DNA of 64,000 nt from Schistocephalus solidus (GCA_017591395.1 WEDG01001066.1:148632-212631); one strand, 5' to 3'; counted from the first letter of the stretch, positions 1 through 10,750 are shown. Made by a program: numbers and translations. Notes: a model not told the origin generated them from the sequence alone.

Positions 1-690
1 TTAATACGACGTATCCGGAGCGTAGGAGAAGGAAGCTCTGGTTCCAGTGATCGTTTCTCCTTCTGTACGACTACCTTCTATACCTCGCCTCGTCACTTCT
101 ATGAGGACGCAGAGCGTAGCAAGATGAATGCGTTTAACTGAGTCTTGAAATAATCGCTAGATTTTAATTTCTGCAAAACTGTGCTGGTTTAGTACGTAAA
201 TGACTTTAAACAGCGGTACGAATCACAATATCTGGCGCAAAAGAGGCGGCCGAACGATGTACATAAAATAAAATTTTAATTCATAATGAGGGCCCTCCTA
301 TTTAAAACTTAGCTGAGAGAGAGCAAGTGCTCTGTTATAAGGTGAAGTGGATAGAGGCCGGAGCGTAGGTGAAGGGAGGACGCAAATTATACCAAGATTA
401 ATCCATTGAATAGAAAGTCATTTCTATTAGACTATACAGAGGGCGTAACCAACGCTAGCAGAGAGAGTCTTCGTCATTTTCCCTACTCGCTCCAAACTTA
501 GTGCGTTCGAATGGCACTTGGCTGGCTCCTACATTGTCGTTTATCTTTTTTTAGGTTTTATTTTTCGCTTCTGCTGCTGCTGTCCATGTCGTGTCCAAAA
601 ATGAGCAATAAACTGCATCAACATCCTCGTAACATCCACATTCTCAAAAAACCTACCTCAGGATGCAAACAACGCCCACTTAAGCAAGAT
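1..690. other. No gene recognised
   Basis: I see no convincing coding region, RNA gene or named repeat in this stretch. The open frame at 511-735 has low-complexity composition and ends in a GT-rich tract (about 705-722) that also occurs at the end of the repeat units that follow, so it is probably repeat sequence rather than a gene. Confidence 0.4.
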
Positions 691-737
691 GTGGGCGTGT
701 GTGCCGTGCCGTGTGTGTGTGTTTTTGCCCCCTAAAC

Positions 738-1118
738 GGGCCACGTGGTAGATGCGTTGGACCAACACGGGGGCCACATTAGGGCACGGCAGGCGTTATT
801 CGGGTTGCGCTCCCATAACAAATGCCGAACATGGAGGTGTGGTGGCACGCCTAGGGGCGGCTAGGACTTAGGGGACCCAGCCGCGCCAGCCACCTGCGTC
901 CTCTCCCGCCTCCGGTCTTCTTGACTCTGTCATGACACCGGGTTCAGGTGGGGGAGGAGGAGAAAGTGCGGTAGCTGCAGCGCAAGGCTACTATCACTTA
1001 AAACTAATTCACGCGCAAGTCACCGTCCCTGCTTCACTTTCCCATGTAGCATACGGTGGACATCGTCGGACTACGACGGTCGAACTGTCGTGTGTGTGTT
1101 TGTTTGCCCCCAAACGGG
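738..1118. repeat. GC-rich short repeat, tandem unit 1
   Basis: This unit starts at GGGCCACGTGGTAGATGCG and is repeated almost exactly 378 bp later. Landmarks shared by all copies are a block around GGAGGTGTGGTGGCACGCC, the block CCACCTGCGTCCTCTCCC, a run near AGGTGGGGGAGGAGGAG, and an end near GACGGTCGAACTGTCGTG. The start resembles a degraded tRNA-like head, which is clearer in the copy at 8.84 kb. The origin is inferred to be a tRNA-related short interspersed element. Confidence 0.75.
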
Positions 1119-1472
1119 CCACGTGGTAGATGCGTTTGACCAATACGGGGGCCACATTAGGGCACGGCAGGCGTTATTCGGGTTGCACTCCCATAACAAA
1201 TGCCGAACATGGAGGTGTGGTGGCACGCCTAGGGGTGGCTAGGACTTAGGGGACCCAGCCGCGCCAGCCACCTGCGTCCTCTCCCGCCTCCGGTCTTCTT
1301 GACTCTGTCATGACACCGGGCTCAGGTGGGGGAGGAGGAGAGAGTGCGGTAGATGCACGCAAGTCTACTATCACTTTAAACTAAATCACGTGCAAGTCAC
1401 CGTCCCTGCTCCACTTATACCCATGGAGCATACGATGGACATCGTCGTACTGCGATGGTCGAACTGTCGTGT
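1119..1472. repeat. GC-rich short repeat, tandem unit 2
   Basis: This is the second, directly adjacent copy of the 738-1118 unit, in the same orientation and with only scattered substitutions. The two copies keep a constant offset of 378-379 bp over their full length. Similarity ends shortly after GAACTGTCGTGTGTGG at about 1472, where a G-rich tract begins. An open frame in one copy overlaps the repeat and is not treated as a gene. Confidence 0.75.
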
Positions 1473-1689
1473 GTGGGGTGTAGGGGGTACGAGTGGGGGG
1501 TAGCACTACACAGAAAGCATTTGGTCGCTCCATTTGTCTCGTACAGGTGGTGAATGCTCCTGTGACCGTCTCTAACTGGTACCCAGCGCTCACCTGTGGC
1601 TCCTCGAAGCTGGTTTTCCCAGCGCAACCGCCACGACCGGCGGGTTAAACCAGGTGAGGGTCTCCGGTGTTGTGTGTGTCTTCACAACC

Positions 1690-1870
1690 GGTACGTCTGC
1701 TCCCTTCCCCCTGTTCTTGCCCTCTCCCGTCCTCCCTGCCCTTCCTCCTCTCCTTTTCCCACCCCACTCCCCTGTCCCCTCCTACTTCTCCTCCACCCCT
1801 CCTCTCTCCTCATCTTCTTACTCTTGATTCTACCCTTCCTATTCTCCCTCTATCCTCACCCTTCCCTCCT
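1690..1870. repeat. Pyrimidine-rich low-complexity tract
   Basis: About 180 bases are almost entirely C and T on the plus strand (CCTCCC, TTCCTCCTC and similar). The open frames here are proline/leucine/serine-rich artefacts of the composition. A short GT repeat follows at about 1886-1898. Confidence 0.7.
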
Positions 1871-2189
1871 TCCCCACGGTCGAAAAGTGTGTGTGTGTGT
1901 CCCACTTCCGCATCAAACAACTGACCGGCTTTGACAGCGGTTTGACTGTGGGGGTGGGGGAGATAGTGAGGCCGACAGCTCAGCGCATTTTCCTCACTAT
2001 AAACAATCTGACGCACTTGAAACTATCCCGGTGCGCTAAAAGCCGTGGCTTGGAAGGTTGCCAACTGACGGGATAACTCGGACCGCGTGGTCAGCCCAAT
2101 TTGTGTTTCGTGTGGAGTGGCTGACTCGCGGACTGAGAGTCAGGCTGCAATAGCTGCTTCTTAATGTGGCCTTTATAGCACTCCCACTT

Positions 2190-2450
2190 CGTGGGATCTG
2201 AGCCAGGTGTGGTGATACGCCCAGGGGCGGCTCCGGCCGCGCCAGCCACCTGCGTCCTCTCCCATCTCCGGTTTTCTTGACTCTGTCTTGACATCGGGCT
2301 CAGGTGGGGGAGGAGGAGAGTGTGCGGTAGCTGCAGCGCAAGGTGACTAACACTTAAAACTAATTCACGCGCAAGTCACCGTCCCTGCACCACCTGGTGT
2401 GGAGCATACGGTGAACCTCGTCGAAATCGACGGTCGAACTGTCGTGTTGG
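2190..2450. repeat. GC-rich short repeat, diverged 5'-truncated copy
   Basis: This copy contains the same ordered landmarks as the tandem pair at 738-1472: the CCACCTGCGTCCTCTCCC block, the GGTGGGGGAGGAGGAG run, GCGCAAGTCACCGTCCCTG, and the end near GACGGTCGAACTGTCGTG. The head of the unit is missing and several internal indels are present, so this is an older, separate insertion. Confidence 0.7.
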
Positions 2451-2791
2451 CACGGCTAGGTGTGGGTTCACGGCGTGTCAGCCGCCTGCATACGAGCCTC
2501 TCTCCGAGGCACAACTCCGTTAAAATGTCTAAAAAGCTCCAGTTTTTGTCCACAGAATTCACACACAAGCAGCTTTTACAACTATTTTCGACGTTTGTAT
2601 TTAAAAATTGACTAGGTTACATGGAGAGGCACCCGTGCAAGGCAGTTTCAGCAAAGAGACTCTGTGTGGTTTTTTATGCATTTTGAGTTCTGTTAATAAT
2701 TAAAGCGTTAGCCAGCCTTCAGCTATCCCACATCAACGAATTTTATACTAATAAGCACAAAATTGGTATCCAGATCACTTCTACGCCTTAC

Positions 2792-3079
2792 CCCAAGGGC
2801 ACTTCATAATCGACCCCCTGAACTCTTAATGTCAAAGATAGTGGATATTTTGAAGTGATATATTCATTTTTAAGAATACGCGGAGTGAGGTTATCATCAG
2901 TAATTTGCATATGAATCAATTTATTGTGAAGAGGAACTTTCACCTTCTCTACTGCACCCTCCCTTCCCTCGTACACCTTGCACTGATCACTGGAAAATCT
3001 CAAAACGAAAAGTTTGAACTCGGTTTCAGTAGATGCCAAAGGTAAACAGCGGCCTGTCAACACATGTCACAGTCACGGC
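2792..3079 (-). CDS. Probable exon 5 of Ig-superfamily gene (third Ig domain, frame unclear)
   Basis: An open frame on the minus strand from about 3063 down to the donor carries the strand SLTLRVQGVDYEVPLG. This resembles the E-to-F region of an Ig domain (leucine-rich strand before D-x-G-x-Y-x-C). It stops exactly at a good 5' splice site, GGG|GTAAGG (GT at 2791-2790). An acceptor gttcag places an in-phase start at 3079. Read in phase 0 from exon 4, that start gives GQ|AVTVTCV, a typical Ig B-strand with its cysteine. That frame, however, meets TGA at 3028-3026, twelve residues after the cysteine, where the invariant tryptophan normally lies. The LTLRV strand is in a different frame. Either an exon boundary is missed, an indel or base error is present, or the exon is decayed. 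The link to exon 4 is inferred. Confidence 0.45.
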
Positions 3080-4148
3080 CTGAACCGCCGCCCGGGCTAA
3101 CCAGGCAACTATGATGAGGACTCAGATCCCACACTAATGCTAATGACCTAAAGATGAAATCGCAAAGGCACCACGCCATTCTGCCTCTCAGTCTTCAAAA
3201 AGGAGCGAGTTATCCCGTCAGCTGGGAGTCACATCAAATCACGACTCCTGGCGCGTCGTGATGAATTCATGCGCTGCAGACTTATTAGTAGTGAGAGAAT
3301 ACACAAATGTGCCTTAAGAAGGGAATTCTTTGTGGGGACCTCGCGTCCACCTTCTCTCCCCCCCAACCCCTGCACTGATCAACTGTTCGAAGACGTGAAT
3401 CAGTTGCTGGTTCTGGGAGGTGGCGCAGTACCCGCATGAAGGTCGAAAGTCTGCCACCGCAGGCATGTACCGTAGCACTTGTTAGCCCCCACTGCTGCGA
3501 GTCAGTCTGACCCCTGTTGTGGTCGAGCGCATCTGTTGCGTGGGGCCTTTTTAGGGGAGGCATATAAAAAACCCAGTTGCAATGATGCATATTGTTTAAT
3601 TGGTGACTATATCTAAACACACGGCGTAGACTACGTATCTCCCTCAATTTTAACCGACATTTTGAAACTGCTTTTTGAATAGATCAAACTACCCGGGTAA
3701 AAGCTGTAGCATTTGTTATTGTTCCGCGTAAATCCAATATATTTCAGTCCCGTCGGAATGCCTTTTTTTGCATTTTCTTCCTTTCCGGCCGACTGAAATA
3801 ACCACACTGTTACGGAAGAAGTGTGGACTTCTGCATCGATTCCTTGGTGTCTTTTAGATATTTAATTATATTTGTCAGAAAATGCGCACAAAAAAAATAT
3901 TTTCTTGTACTCATTTACCAGCAGAGTAGGTCATCATCCAATTTTATAGTCCATTTTGTCAATGCAACTATCGATTATAAAAAAATTGCAACGATCAACT
4001 TTTAAAACCGTGAACTGCCCGAGAACTCACCATCCATGTAAATATATTCAAAAACTATTTTACTTAGAGGATTATATCAGATAAAAAAGTTGCAAAGCCT
4101 ATATTTAAGGCAAACAATTGAAAACGCTTAAACGAACTGGCTACATAC
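3080..4148. other. Intron between Ig-gene exons 4 and 5
   Basis: I see no further exon here. A GC-richer patch at 3285-3650 is open on the minus strand but lacks Ig features and splice-site support. The segment at 3206-3221 is an exact inverted copy of 2067-2082 (CTGACGGGATAACTCG), so repeat material is present. Confidence 0.4.
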
Positions 4149-4310
4149 CTGGCCATAGGCTCCCATGTATCGAGCCAGTCGAATCTGTGGTTTGTAGTTG
4201 ACCTCGAGCATTACATCATATTCTGTGGATCCGAAGACGTTGTTTGCTGCATGACATCGATAAATGCCTCGGTCGAACCGATTAACTCGTGGCAGATGAA
4301 GCGTATCATT
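4149..4310 (-). CDS. Exon 4 of Ig-superfamily (lachesin-like) gene
   Basis: This 162-bp exon encodes 54 residues in phase 0 at both ends. It has an acceptor with a pyrimidine tract (tttttctcttag at 4322-4311) and a donor CAG|GTATGT (GT at 4148-4147). The translation contains LHLPRVNRFDRGIYRCHAA, the classic Ig E-F hairpin with D-x-G-x-Y-x-C, then GSTEYDVMLEV (G strand) and NYKPQI, the linker into the next domain. In lachesin and IgLON proteins the second Ig domain ends and the third begins in this way. The exon completes the Ig domain opened by exon 3 (22246-22032), with which it joins in frame. The product is predicted to be a cell-surface adhesion protein; the family assignment is from motif order only. 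Confidence 0.85.
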
Positions 4311-4854
4311 CTAAGAGAAAAACAAAAAATAATAATTACACAGAAACGGGGGGTGAATACGCTTTCATAATATGGAGAATGAATCAGCTGCTCCCTCGCT
4401 AACCTACTTCTCATTAGACTAGTCTTTGAGATTGACAGGCTAAGGACAGTAAAACTGGTCCCTTGTCTCTCAGCGACAAATGGTGCCCGAAGCAAAATGC
4501 AAGTTATGGTTTGGAGTCCATCGTAACCATCCCAAAATAAGTTGAAGCGCTGGAGTCGCCAGTTCCGAATCTATATTCTTTGAAGCATTTTTTCCCGGGA
4601 AGGAATTTAAAACAGGCGTATACAGCAGGATTCATTGGTACCAACAAATTTCATGACGGCTTATCAACTGCAACCCGTCTTTGCATAACAAAGATAAGGA
4701 ATGGAAGACAGCAGTTTCAATTTACAGAGAATCATAACATAACAGCAAGGGTCAGAGGTAAACGTAAAGAATAAGCAGGTCAACTCGTTTGCTTAAAACT
4801 TTAGAGTAAAGAAAAGGTGGGGAGGTGTTAACACAAATCACAGCCGTGCGAAAT

Positions 4855-5270
4855 CTAGGGCTGACAATTACCAGGGCGATTGGAGATTGACCCGTGGTCT
4901 AGTTGCTTGCAAAGATCGGGTTTCTTCATGCGTATATACGCCGTTTCCGAGTAGCGCAAAGCCCGAGTTTTTTGTGCCCGAACAAGTACTCGGAAAGCTG
5001 TTTTGAGGTTATCAGAGTGGCCGCTGTCCAACAGATGTTTAATAATCGAAGACCGTGGTACTTTATTTTCTTGTTTAAAGAGCCAATTAGGCAAATGCTC
5101 AGCAGCCCTCGTTGTCAATTACCTTTGCGTTCACCCAATTTACTTGCATCCACATGTGCACGGGAATTCATAAAAACAATTTCGGGTGGCATGCAATGGC
5201 AAAGCATCCTTTGGATGGTTGATTGACAGACTTCTAGTAGGGTTGATAAAGATGAGTTCAGCTGCATTGT
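4855..5270 (-). mobile_element. Penelope-like element, GIY-YIG endonuclease end (decayed)
   Basis: The minus-strand translation has a Cys-rich YEFPCTCGCK stretch, then an IG-x-T-x-R core interrupted by stop codons, then EHLPNWL, PRSSIIKHLLDSGH, FRVLVRA and a C-terminal KPDLCKQ. This order matches the C-terminal GIY-YIG nuclease of Penelope-like retroelements in flatworms: C-x-C, YIGRT-x-R, EH-x-P-x-WL, SSI-x-x-HL-x-DSGH, FRVL, then a terminal LC. The longest open part is 5118-4855 (87 residues). The reverse transcriptase that should lie at higher coordinates was not found, so this is a 5'-truncated, inactive copy inside the intron. Confidence 0.7.
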
Positions 5271-6027
5271 ATGTTCGTTCTATGGTGCAGTGTAACCAAC
5301 GCTTGATTGTATTAGAAATATTGTCACCTTAAAAGGGTAAATATATCATAATGGGCTTTTTTGGAACTGAATGTTCCGTTACTTTTGGCCATAAGGGGTT
5401 GTTTCGGTACCTCTTTCAAAAAGGGCAGAAAAGGGTACTTAAAATTGATAAATGGCGGTTGTCGTTTTAAGAAGCATGGGCGGATATTAAAGACAGGAGG
5501 TTTAAAAAACATTAAATTATTACCCACCCTCCATCCAAACTTTATCTTTTTGTATGCACGCTACCGACTAAAAAGGTGCCTTTGATATGCTTTCTGAAGA
5601 TAAAACGTGCACTCAAAAAACACATTTTCTCGGCATGGTTATCTTGACAGTAATTCATAGAAAATGCAGTATGCTTTTTCTTCCCAACTTCGATTTTCGT
5701 ATTTTTCGGCAGTTGGTTAGCAGTGTTACTTTCGCGATTAGCTTCATCTAGATGTGCCGTGATGCAAGAGGCTTCCAAAGGAATATGGAAAGTTTCCTCG
5801 ACGAATCCTACAATACAGCATTTTAACTCCTGATTTATCTTCCAATCCTTTTACTCAGGACTGAAGGGTATCTGTCGCAAGAAGTATAGTCAGAGGGTAA
5901 ATTTGTGAGCTTTTGGTACGATTTGCGGTAGGGATTGCTTATGTGGCCTCCTAAGGCAGAATCACGCATGCCCCCATCAACGTAAGACGGGTTGCGTTGC
6001 ATTAAATTTCAAGGAAATTAAGTCGAG

Positions 6028-6108
6028 GACTAAGGTTAGATTTAGGAGAAAAGGTATTTTTAGGGTAAAAATTAAGGTTACAGTTAAGGTCAAGGTTAGA
6101 AAACGGGA
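6028..6108. repeat. Degenerate telomere-like tract
   Basis: This tract contains repeated GGTTAG / TTAGGG / TTAAGG-like units with many substitutions, for example AAGGTTAGATTTAGG and TTTTTAGGGT. A similar tract lies at 15073-15170. It may be an interstitial telomeric remnant or part of a dispersed repeat. Confidence 0.4.
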
Positions 6109-6835
6109 ATATTTCTCTTTCTGGCAGTTAGCAGAAAGTTACCACATGGGGAGCGTTTCTCGTTCCGTGTCTACCTATCAGGCACCTACATTTCCGCTAA
6201 CCCCTAGCACATACATATATTCTTCTGACTCTCACCAGATCAAGCCTGTAAATGACATAAAGCAAACGTAAATTTCAAATACCAGGTACAAAACTAGCAT
6301 AAGATGGGCTTAAGATTTCCCCAGTATTTTTCGTGGTCTTAATCTATGTCATTTGTTGACGCCTAATTAATTCATTCGTGCATATCTTTGGCGCTGTTAT
6401 GATGTTGAAATTTAATATAAATATTAGTCTTTCAAAACAGCGCTGGAAATCGTTTTAGACAAATGTTGGGGATGGCAAAATGATACCTCTTTTCTTATCT
6501 TAAGTAGTCACTTATTAAATTTGCAGTTTTTGGAGAAGAGGTAGTTTGGAAGGAAAGAATAGAAGGGACTTTATGTGGAAATGGTTGAGAGATTTATACG
6601 GTATTCACGGGAAATAGGAGACACCTAAACCGTAGCTGATGGTGAAATTTACTTCCTTTGAAATGTCGTGTAATTTGATACAACATACCGAAGAAACTTC
6701 TCAGAATGAGTCAACCATACCTAATCCGAGGTTTTGCAACTTCCAAGACTAGTCTTTTGTGTTTGACGGTAATGTCCTTTTGTCTATCATATTAGTCACA
6801 AAGGAGCTGTTAGCATGGCTTGAGTAGACAACTCT

Positions 6836-6885
6836 AAACACAGCGGGACGAGTGTGTCTCGTAACGTGATCGGTGTGCGCCCCGC
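6836..6885 (+). repeat. Isolated tail of the tRNA-headed short repeat
   Basis: The segment reads GGGACGAGTG, then TCTCGTAAC, then GATCGGTG. These are the successive blocks of the 3' end seen in the longer copies at 8404-8722 and 12893-13265. No head or body is attached, so only the terminal repeat remains. Confidence 0.6.
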
Positions 6886-8199
6886 TATCACCCCTAGTAT
6901 AATTCGCCACTAGACTTAAAAATGAAAGAATTAAAGTATTTGGCTTCCAATTAACCTGTCTGGAAAAAGATTTCGGATGAGTTTTAAACCACTCTGTTTT
7001 ATTTGTTTACTAGTAACTTGGAAGTCTTCTCATAGAAGGCATATATGTAAGTAGCCACTTTTACAATCACAGAATAAAACTGTTCGTTACAAGATTTCGT
7101 TCACAACCAGTTCGAAGGTTGCAGCATTTGGAGACGCTCGCGAATAATTACAAAAACAATTTGTTGAGATAAACATGTTACTAGCAAATATTTTGCAAAT
7201 GTCAGCAGATTATTCTTACTGTATTGGATGATCGATGATCTAACTCGGCTAAATATTATATCAAGGCATGAAATTTTTAAAATTCATATCGTCTGGCATT
7301 TTGTCTTCTGTGAAGAACACAAAACCCTCATTAAATCTGCATTCCATGCTACTTGCCTCCAGAAGCAGTTCGGACATGCTGTTTTCTCGTCTAAAAATTG
7401 TTCAAGAACGAAATCAGTATACATACGCATAAATTAAAAGATAATCAATGTCTCGATTAATAAACTGCTGGTTATTTAAAAAGCAGTAGTATTCATTGAT
7501 AAAATTTCTGGTCGTTTTTTAAAGTGTTTCATATCTTTTATGGACTTTTTATGTGCACGAAGGTCACGGTTCTTCTTTGCATGCTCTTGCACCTTTGCTC
7601 ACATTTCAAGCGTAACAAAATACCCTTTTGCCGCTACTAGTCTTTGGTTGCGCCAAATCTAGCCTAAGCTAGGCTTTTGTTGGTTGTGTGACGTACTTAC
7701 AAAGTGGGAGTTTCAAAAGGACGGGTACCACCACCTCCCGACTCTTATTGTAGATGCGGGGGGAGGTACGCGAAGAGCATCCGGTGACAAGGAGATTTTG
7801 CTCAAAAAGGAACTATTTCGGTGCACTAAACGCCTTCCGCCGGGTGCGCTGCCTCGTCAACCGATGAGCACAGGACAATCGAGAAGAAAGTAAATTTAAG
7901 CAAACAACGAACGTACGTGCCCAGAATGTTGTTTACGCTTAATAATTGGGCTGGTTGGACATTATAAAGTTGCACAGTGGCGTGGCATCCACGGATATAG
8001 CCTGAATGCGATAGGGATGTTTGAAGAAGCTGAAGATCATTGATTGTAGCTACTATGCTGACATCCCTTTCGAGAGGAGTTAGATCGTTGGTGAAAATTG
8101 CAATTTGAATACTGAGACGTTTTGAACAGGCGCCCGGTGGGAAAATATGCAGAAACTCAAACGCAGCACACACTTGAACTAGTTCGCATCAAGGCAGAA

Positions 8200-8361
8200 T
8201 AGCATTGCCGAAAACAACCAGGGAGAGTGGATTGGCCATTTCTGGCTTCTTAGCCATCATCAGCCAGCCACACCCAACCTCAGGTTTTGCGGCACCCGAG
8301 GCTCGAACTTGAAAAGTGTTGGTTAGAAGACCAACGCTCTAACACACTGCGCCACGAGCTC
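8200..8361 (-). repeat. tRNA-headed short repeat, tRNA-Arg(TCT)-like head
   Basis: Read on the minus strand, the head starts near 8361 with GCTCGTGGCGCAGTG (A box), then GTTAGAGCG, an anticodon loop CTTCTAA (TCT), and the B box AGTTCGAGCCT. The body follows: GGTTGGGTGTGGCTGGCTG, then a hairpin near AAGCCAGAAATGGCC, ending at about 8200. The structure is a SINE: a pol III promoter-bearing head plus an unrelated body. The tail is missing here. It is inverted relative to the next copy at 8457. Confidence 0.75.
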
Positions 8362-8403
8362 TTTGTCTTGCCGGTTTCAATCGGGAGTATTAACAACGGT
8401 AGA

Positions 8404-8722
8404 TGGGCACTCACTGATCGGTTAGGGGACTCACTGGCAACTGCACAAGACAACAAGCTCGTGGATCAGTGGGTAAGAGCGCTGGACTTCTAGCCAACAC
8501 GTCGCGAATTCGAGCCTCGAGTGCCACAACACCTGGGGTTGCGTGTGGCTGGCTGATGACGACGTATAAGCCAGAACTGGTCATTGCAGTCTCCCTTGTC
8601 TTTATCGGTCATGTTATTCTGCCTATATCATTAGCCTTTCTGTGTCTGCTGGTAGGGCACGAGAGTGAGACCCAAGGCACAACAGGATGAGTGGGTCGCG
8701 TAACCGATTGGTGAGTGCTGAT
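8404..8722 (+). repeat. tRNA-headed short repeat bounded by inverted repeats
   Basis: A head at about 8457-8530 carries an A box near TGGATCAGTGGGTAAGAGC, an anticodon loop CTTCTAG (TCT) and the B box ATTCGAGCCT. The common body follows (GTGTGGCTGGCTGATGACG, AAGCCAGAACTGG), and the tail ends in GGATGAGTG, CGTAACCGATTGGTGAGTGC. Just before the head, 8404-8437 reads GCACTCACTGATCGGTTA, then GACTCACT, an inverted copy of that tail. The element therefore has terminal inverted repeats of roughly 30 bp enclosing a SINE-like unit. The same layout occurs at 12893-13265. Confidence 0.7.
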
Positions 8723-8837
8723 CTAAAATTAATACACTTTTGTCTATTCCATCCCGCGTTTCCCAAAAACTCTCGTTTTATATTCAAGCTTTTTGGGAAC
8801 TGTTAAGGTTATTAGTAAAGATCATTTTTACTCTACG

Positions 8838-9178
8838 ACGGGTGACTTAGTAGATGCGCTGTAACAACACCGGATTCAAATCAGGAAAGGGTTGTTGTTT
8901 TTGGGGATGCGCAGCCATAGAAAATGTCACATATTCGAGGGCATGGTCGAAAGCCTAGGTGCAGGCTCATGCCAAAAAAGGACCCTGTCCAATCCCGTCT
9001 CTGGTCTCCTCGACTCTGTCTTGATACGGGATCAGGGGGTTGAGAAGATACAGTGTGTTAGATGCTGAGAAATTTTACTATCAGTATAAACTAATTCATG
9101 CACAATTCATCGTTTCGAAACCTGTTATGGGGCACACATTGGACGTCGTCGGACTTGACGGTCGAACTTTGGGTTAGA
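8838..9178 (+). repeat. GC-rich short repeat, dispersed copy with tRNA-like head
   Basis: This is a diverged copy of the 738-1118 unit. The start reads GGTGACTTAGTAGATGCG and then CCGGATTCAAATC, a degraded A and B box. The body matches the ordered landmarks CTCGACTCTGTCTTGA, TCAGGGGGTTGAGAAGA, AAACTAATTCATGCAC, and ends at GACGGTCGAACTT. The tRNA-like start supports reading the whole family as a short tRNA-derived retroelement. Confidence 0.65.
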
Positions 9179-10111
9179 ACACGTTTCGAATTTCCGGAGT
9201 ATTATTGCACGTCTTTTAATATTTGTAGTTTTCTTCGAAGGCATCTTAATTTCGAAAGATATTTATAGGCGAGCGATGTAAGATATCAACTATGCGTCGA
9301 AATATTACAGTTCAAGATTGATGAAACTGCCCACATCCAGGCACCAAAACAATGACCTGAAAAACTCGCCCACACGTACAAAATGTTGTAAAAAGACAAA
9401 TAAAAACAATAGGTTAAAGTAGCACACTAACGAACAACTACCTTATATACACAGGTTGTACGCTCTTAAGAAAGGGTTGGTAATCTTAATAAAAACGGTG
9501 CGGTATAAAAAATTCCATGTGCCAGTTTTGGTACCATGTATTGTGCCAAGCTGGAAATCAGTCTCAACCCGTAGTTTTTGTCAGGAAACGAGACCCTTTA
9601 TCCTTGGTGCCCGTACACATACTGATAATCGGCTATAAATTTGCGCGGGAAAATATTCGGATTTTGGGTGCCTGCTCAATTAAAAAAGGCCATGTATTCC
9701 TGGAAGCAATGCATTCAAATTAGGTATGCATCAATCAGCATATCGATTTGAATATCATTACCAAATTCCTCAAGGACAAATTCAAACGACCACAGCCAAT
9801 CCCGAAGGGATTACAAAATGCAATCAAAGCGTTTTGGCGCAGACGGTGTTCATCTGTATAGCCTCTTGCTATATACGGTTAAATAGTCAATCATTTTTGT
9901 AGACAGGCCCGTAGACGGTTCCATTTCCCCGAAGAATTTCACCTCTTTTTATTACATATATATTAAATTAGGAGTGTATACTCCTCATCATCTTTACACA
10001 ATTGTAACGGATTTTTTGCATGCCTTTTGATACAGTGAACATGTCCAGTAACCTACCTGGTCGGTGAACGCACTTCCAACATAAGTCATATACCCGATCA
10101 CAACTGACAGA

Positions 10112-10335
10112 ACCGCAGATGCGTGGCTCAGTAATAGAGCTCGATGAAAAAAGAACACTGGTTCGGGGTAACAACAACCTGAATTTAGGTGAAGTTTGAT
10201 GACGACGGATAATAAGCCAAAATGACCATCTTAGGTGTTCTGGTATTTATCGGCACCCTCCTTTCCTATTCCCTGCCGTACTGCCTGCAGGGATTATATA
10301 CTGAGCCCCAAGGCACAAATTGAGGAGTATATCAT
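10112..10335 (+). repeat. Decayed tRNA-headed short repeat
   Basis: A head remnant (GCGTGGCTCAGTAATAGAGC) is followed by a degraded B box (CTGGTTCGGGGT), then body blocks GATGACGACGGATAATAAGCC and CTGAGCCCCAAGGCACAA, in the same order as in the copy at 8404-8722. Many substitutions indicate an old insertion. Confidence 0.55.
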
Positions 10336-10377
10336 ATATCTTTATCAGAAACACCCATTGCACGATATATCTTATGC

Positions 10378-10750
10378 TTGTAAAAGATGGTACCGACAGA
10401 GACAAGGGAAACCGGAATGATCATTTCTGGTTTTTTAGCCGTTAGTAGCCAGTCATTCCCGATCGAAACCGACAGGACAACAGGCTCATGGCTCAGTGGT
10501 TTATTGTTTCATCTAATAAAGAAAGGTGATGGGTTCGAATCTCAAGTGATCCACACCTAGGATCGGGCATGACTGGCTGCTAACGGCTAATAAGCCAGAA
10601 ATGGCTATTCCAGTCTCCATTGTCTTTCCCACACCATCTTCTACCTATAACACTAGTCACTATACGACTGCCTAAAAGGGCTCTAGCTTGAATTTTGAAG
10701 CATATCGGGACGAGCATGTCCTGTTACCAGATTGTTGAGCGCCACATTAT
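10378..10750 (+). repeat. tRNA-headed short repeat preceded by inverted body
   Basis: The head at about 10485-10553 has an A box CATGGCTCAGTGGTTTA and B box GGGTTCGAATCTC. The body runs from CATGACTGGCTGCTAACGGC to about 10650 and the tail ends at GGGACGAGCATGTCCTGTTA. Immediately left of the head (10378-10472) lies an inverted copy of the body: GACAAGGGAAACCGG, TTTCTGGTTTTTTAGCCG, TAGCCAGTC. Either two copies inserted head to head or this is a fold-back derivative. Confidence 0.65.

Noticed and set aside
1596..1934. 112-codon proline/leucine-rich open frame
   Set aside because: It coincides with a pyrimidine-rich tract, and the alternative frame is equally open; composition artefact.
3285..3647. 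120-codon minus-strand open frame as a possible extra Ig exon
   Set aside because: No Cys/Trp pattern of an Ig domain and no splice phases that connect to exon 4 or 5.
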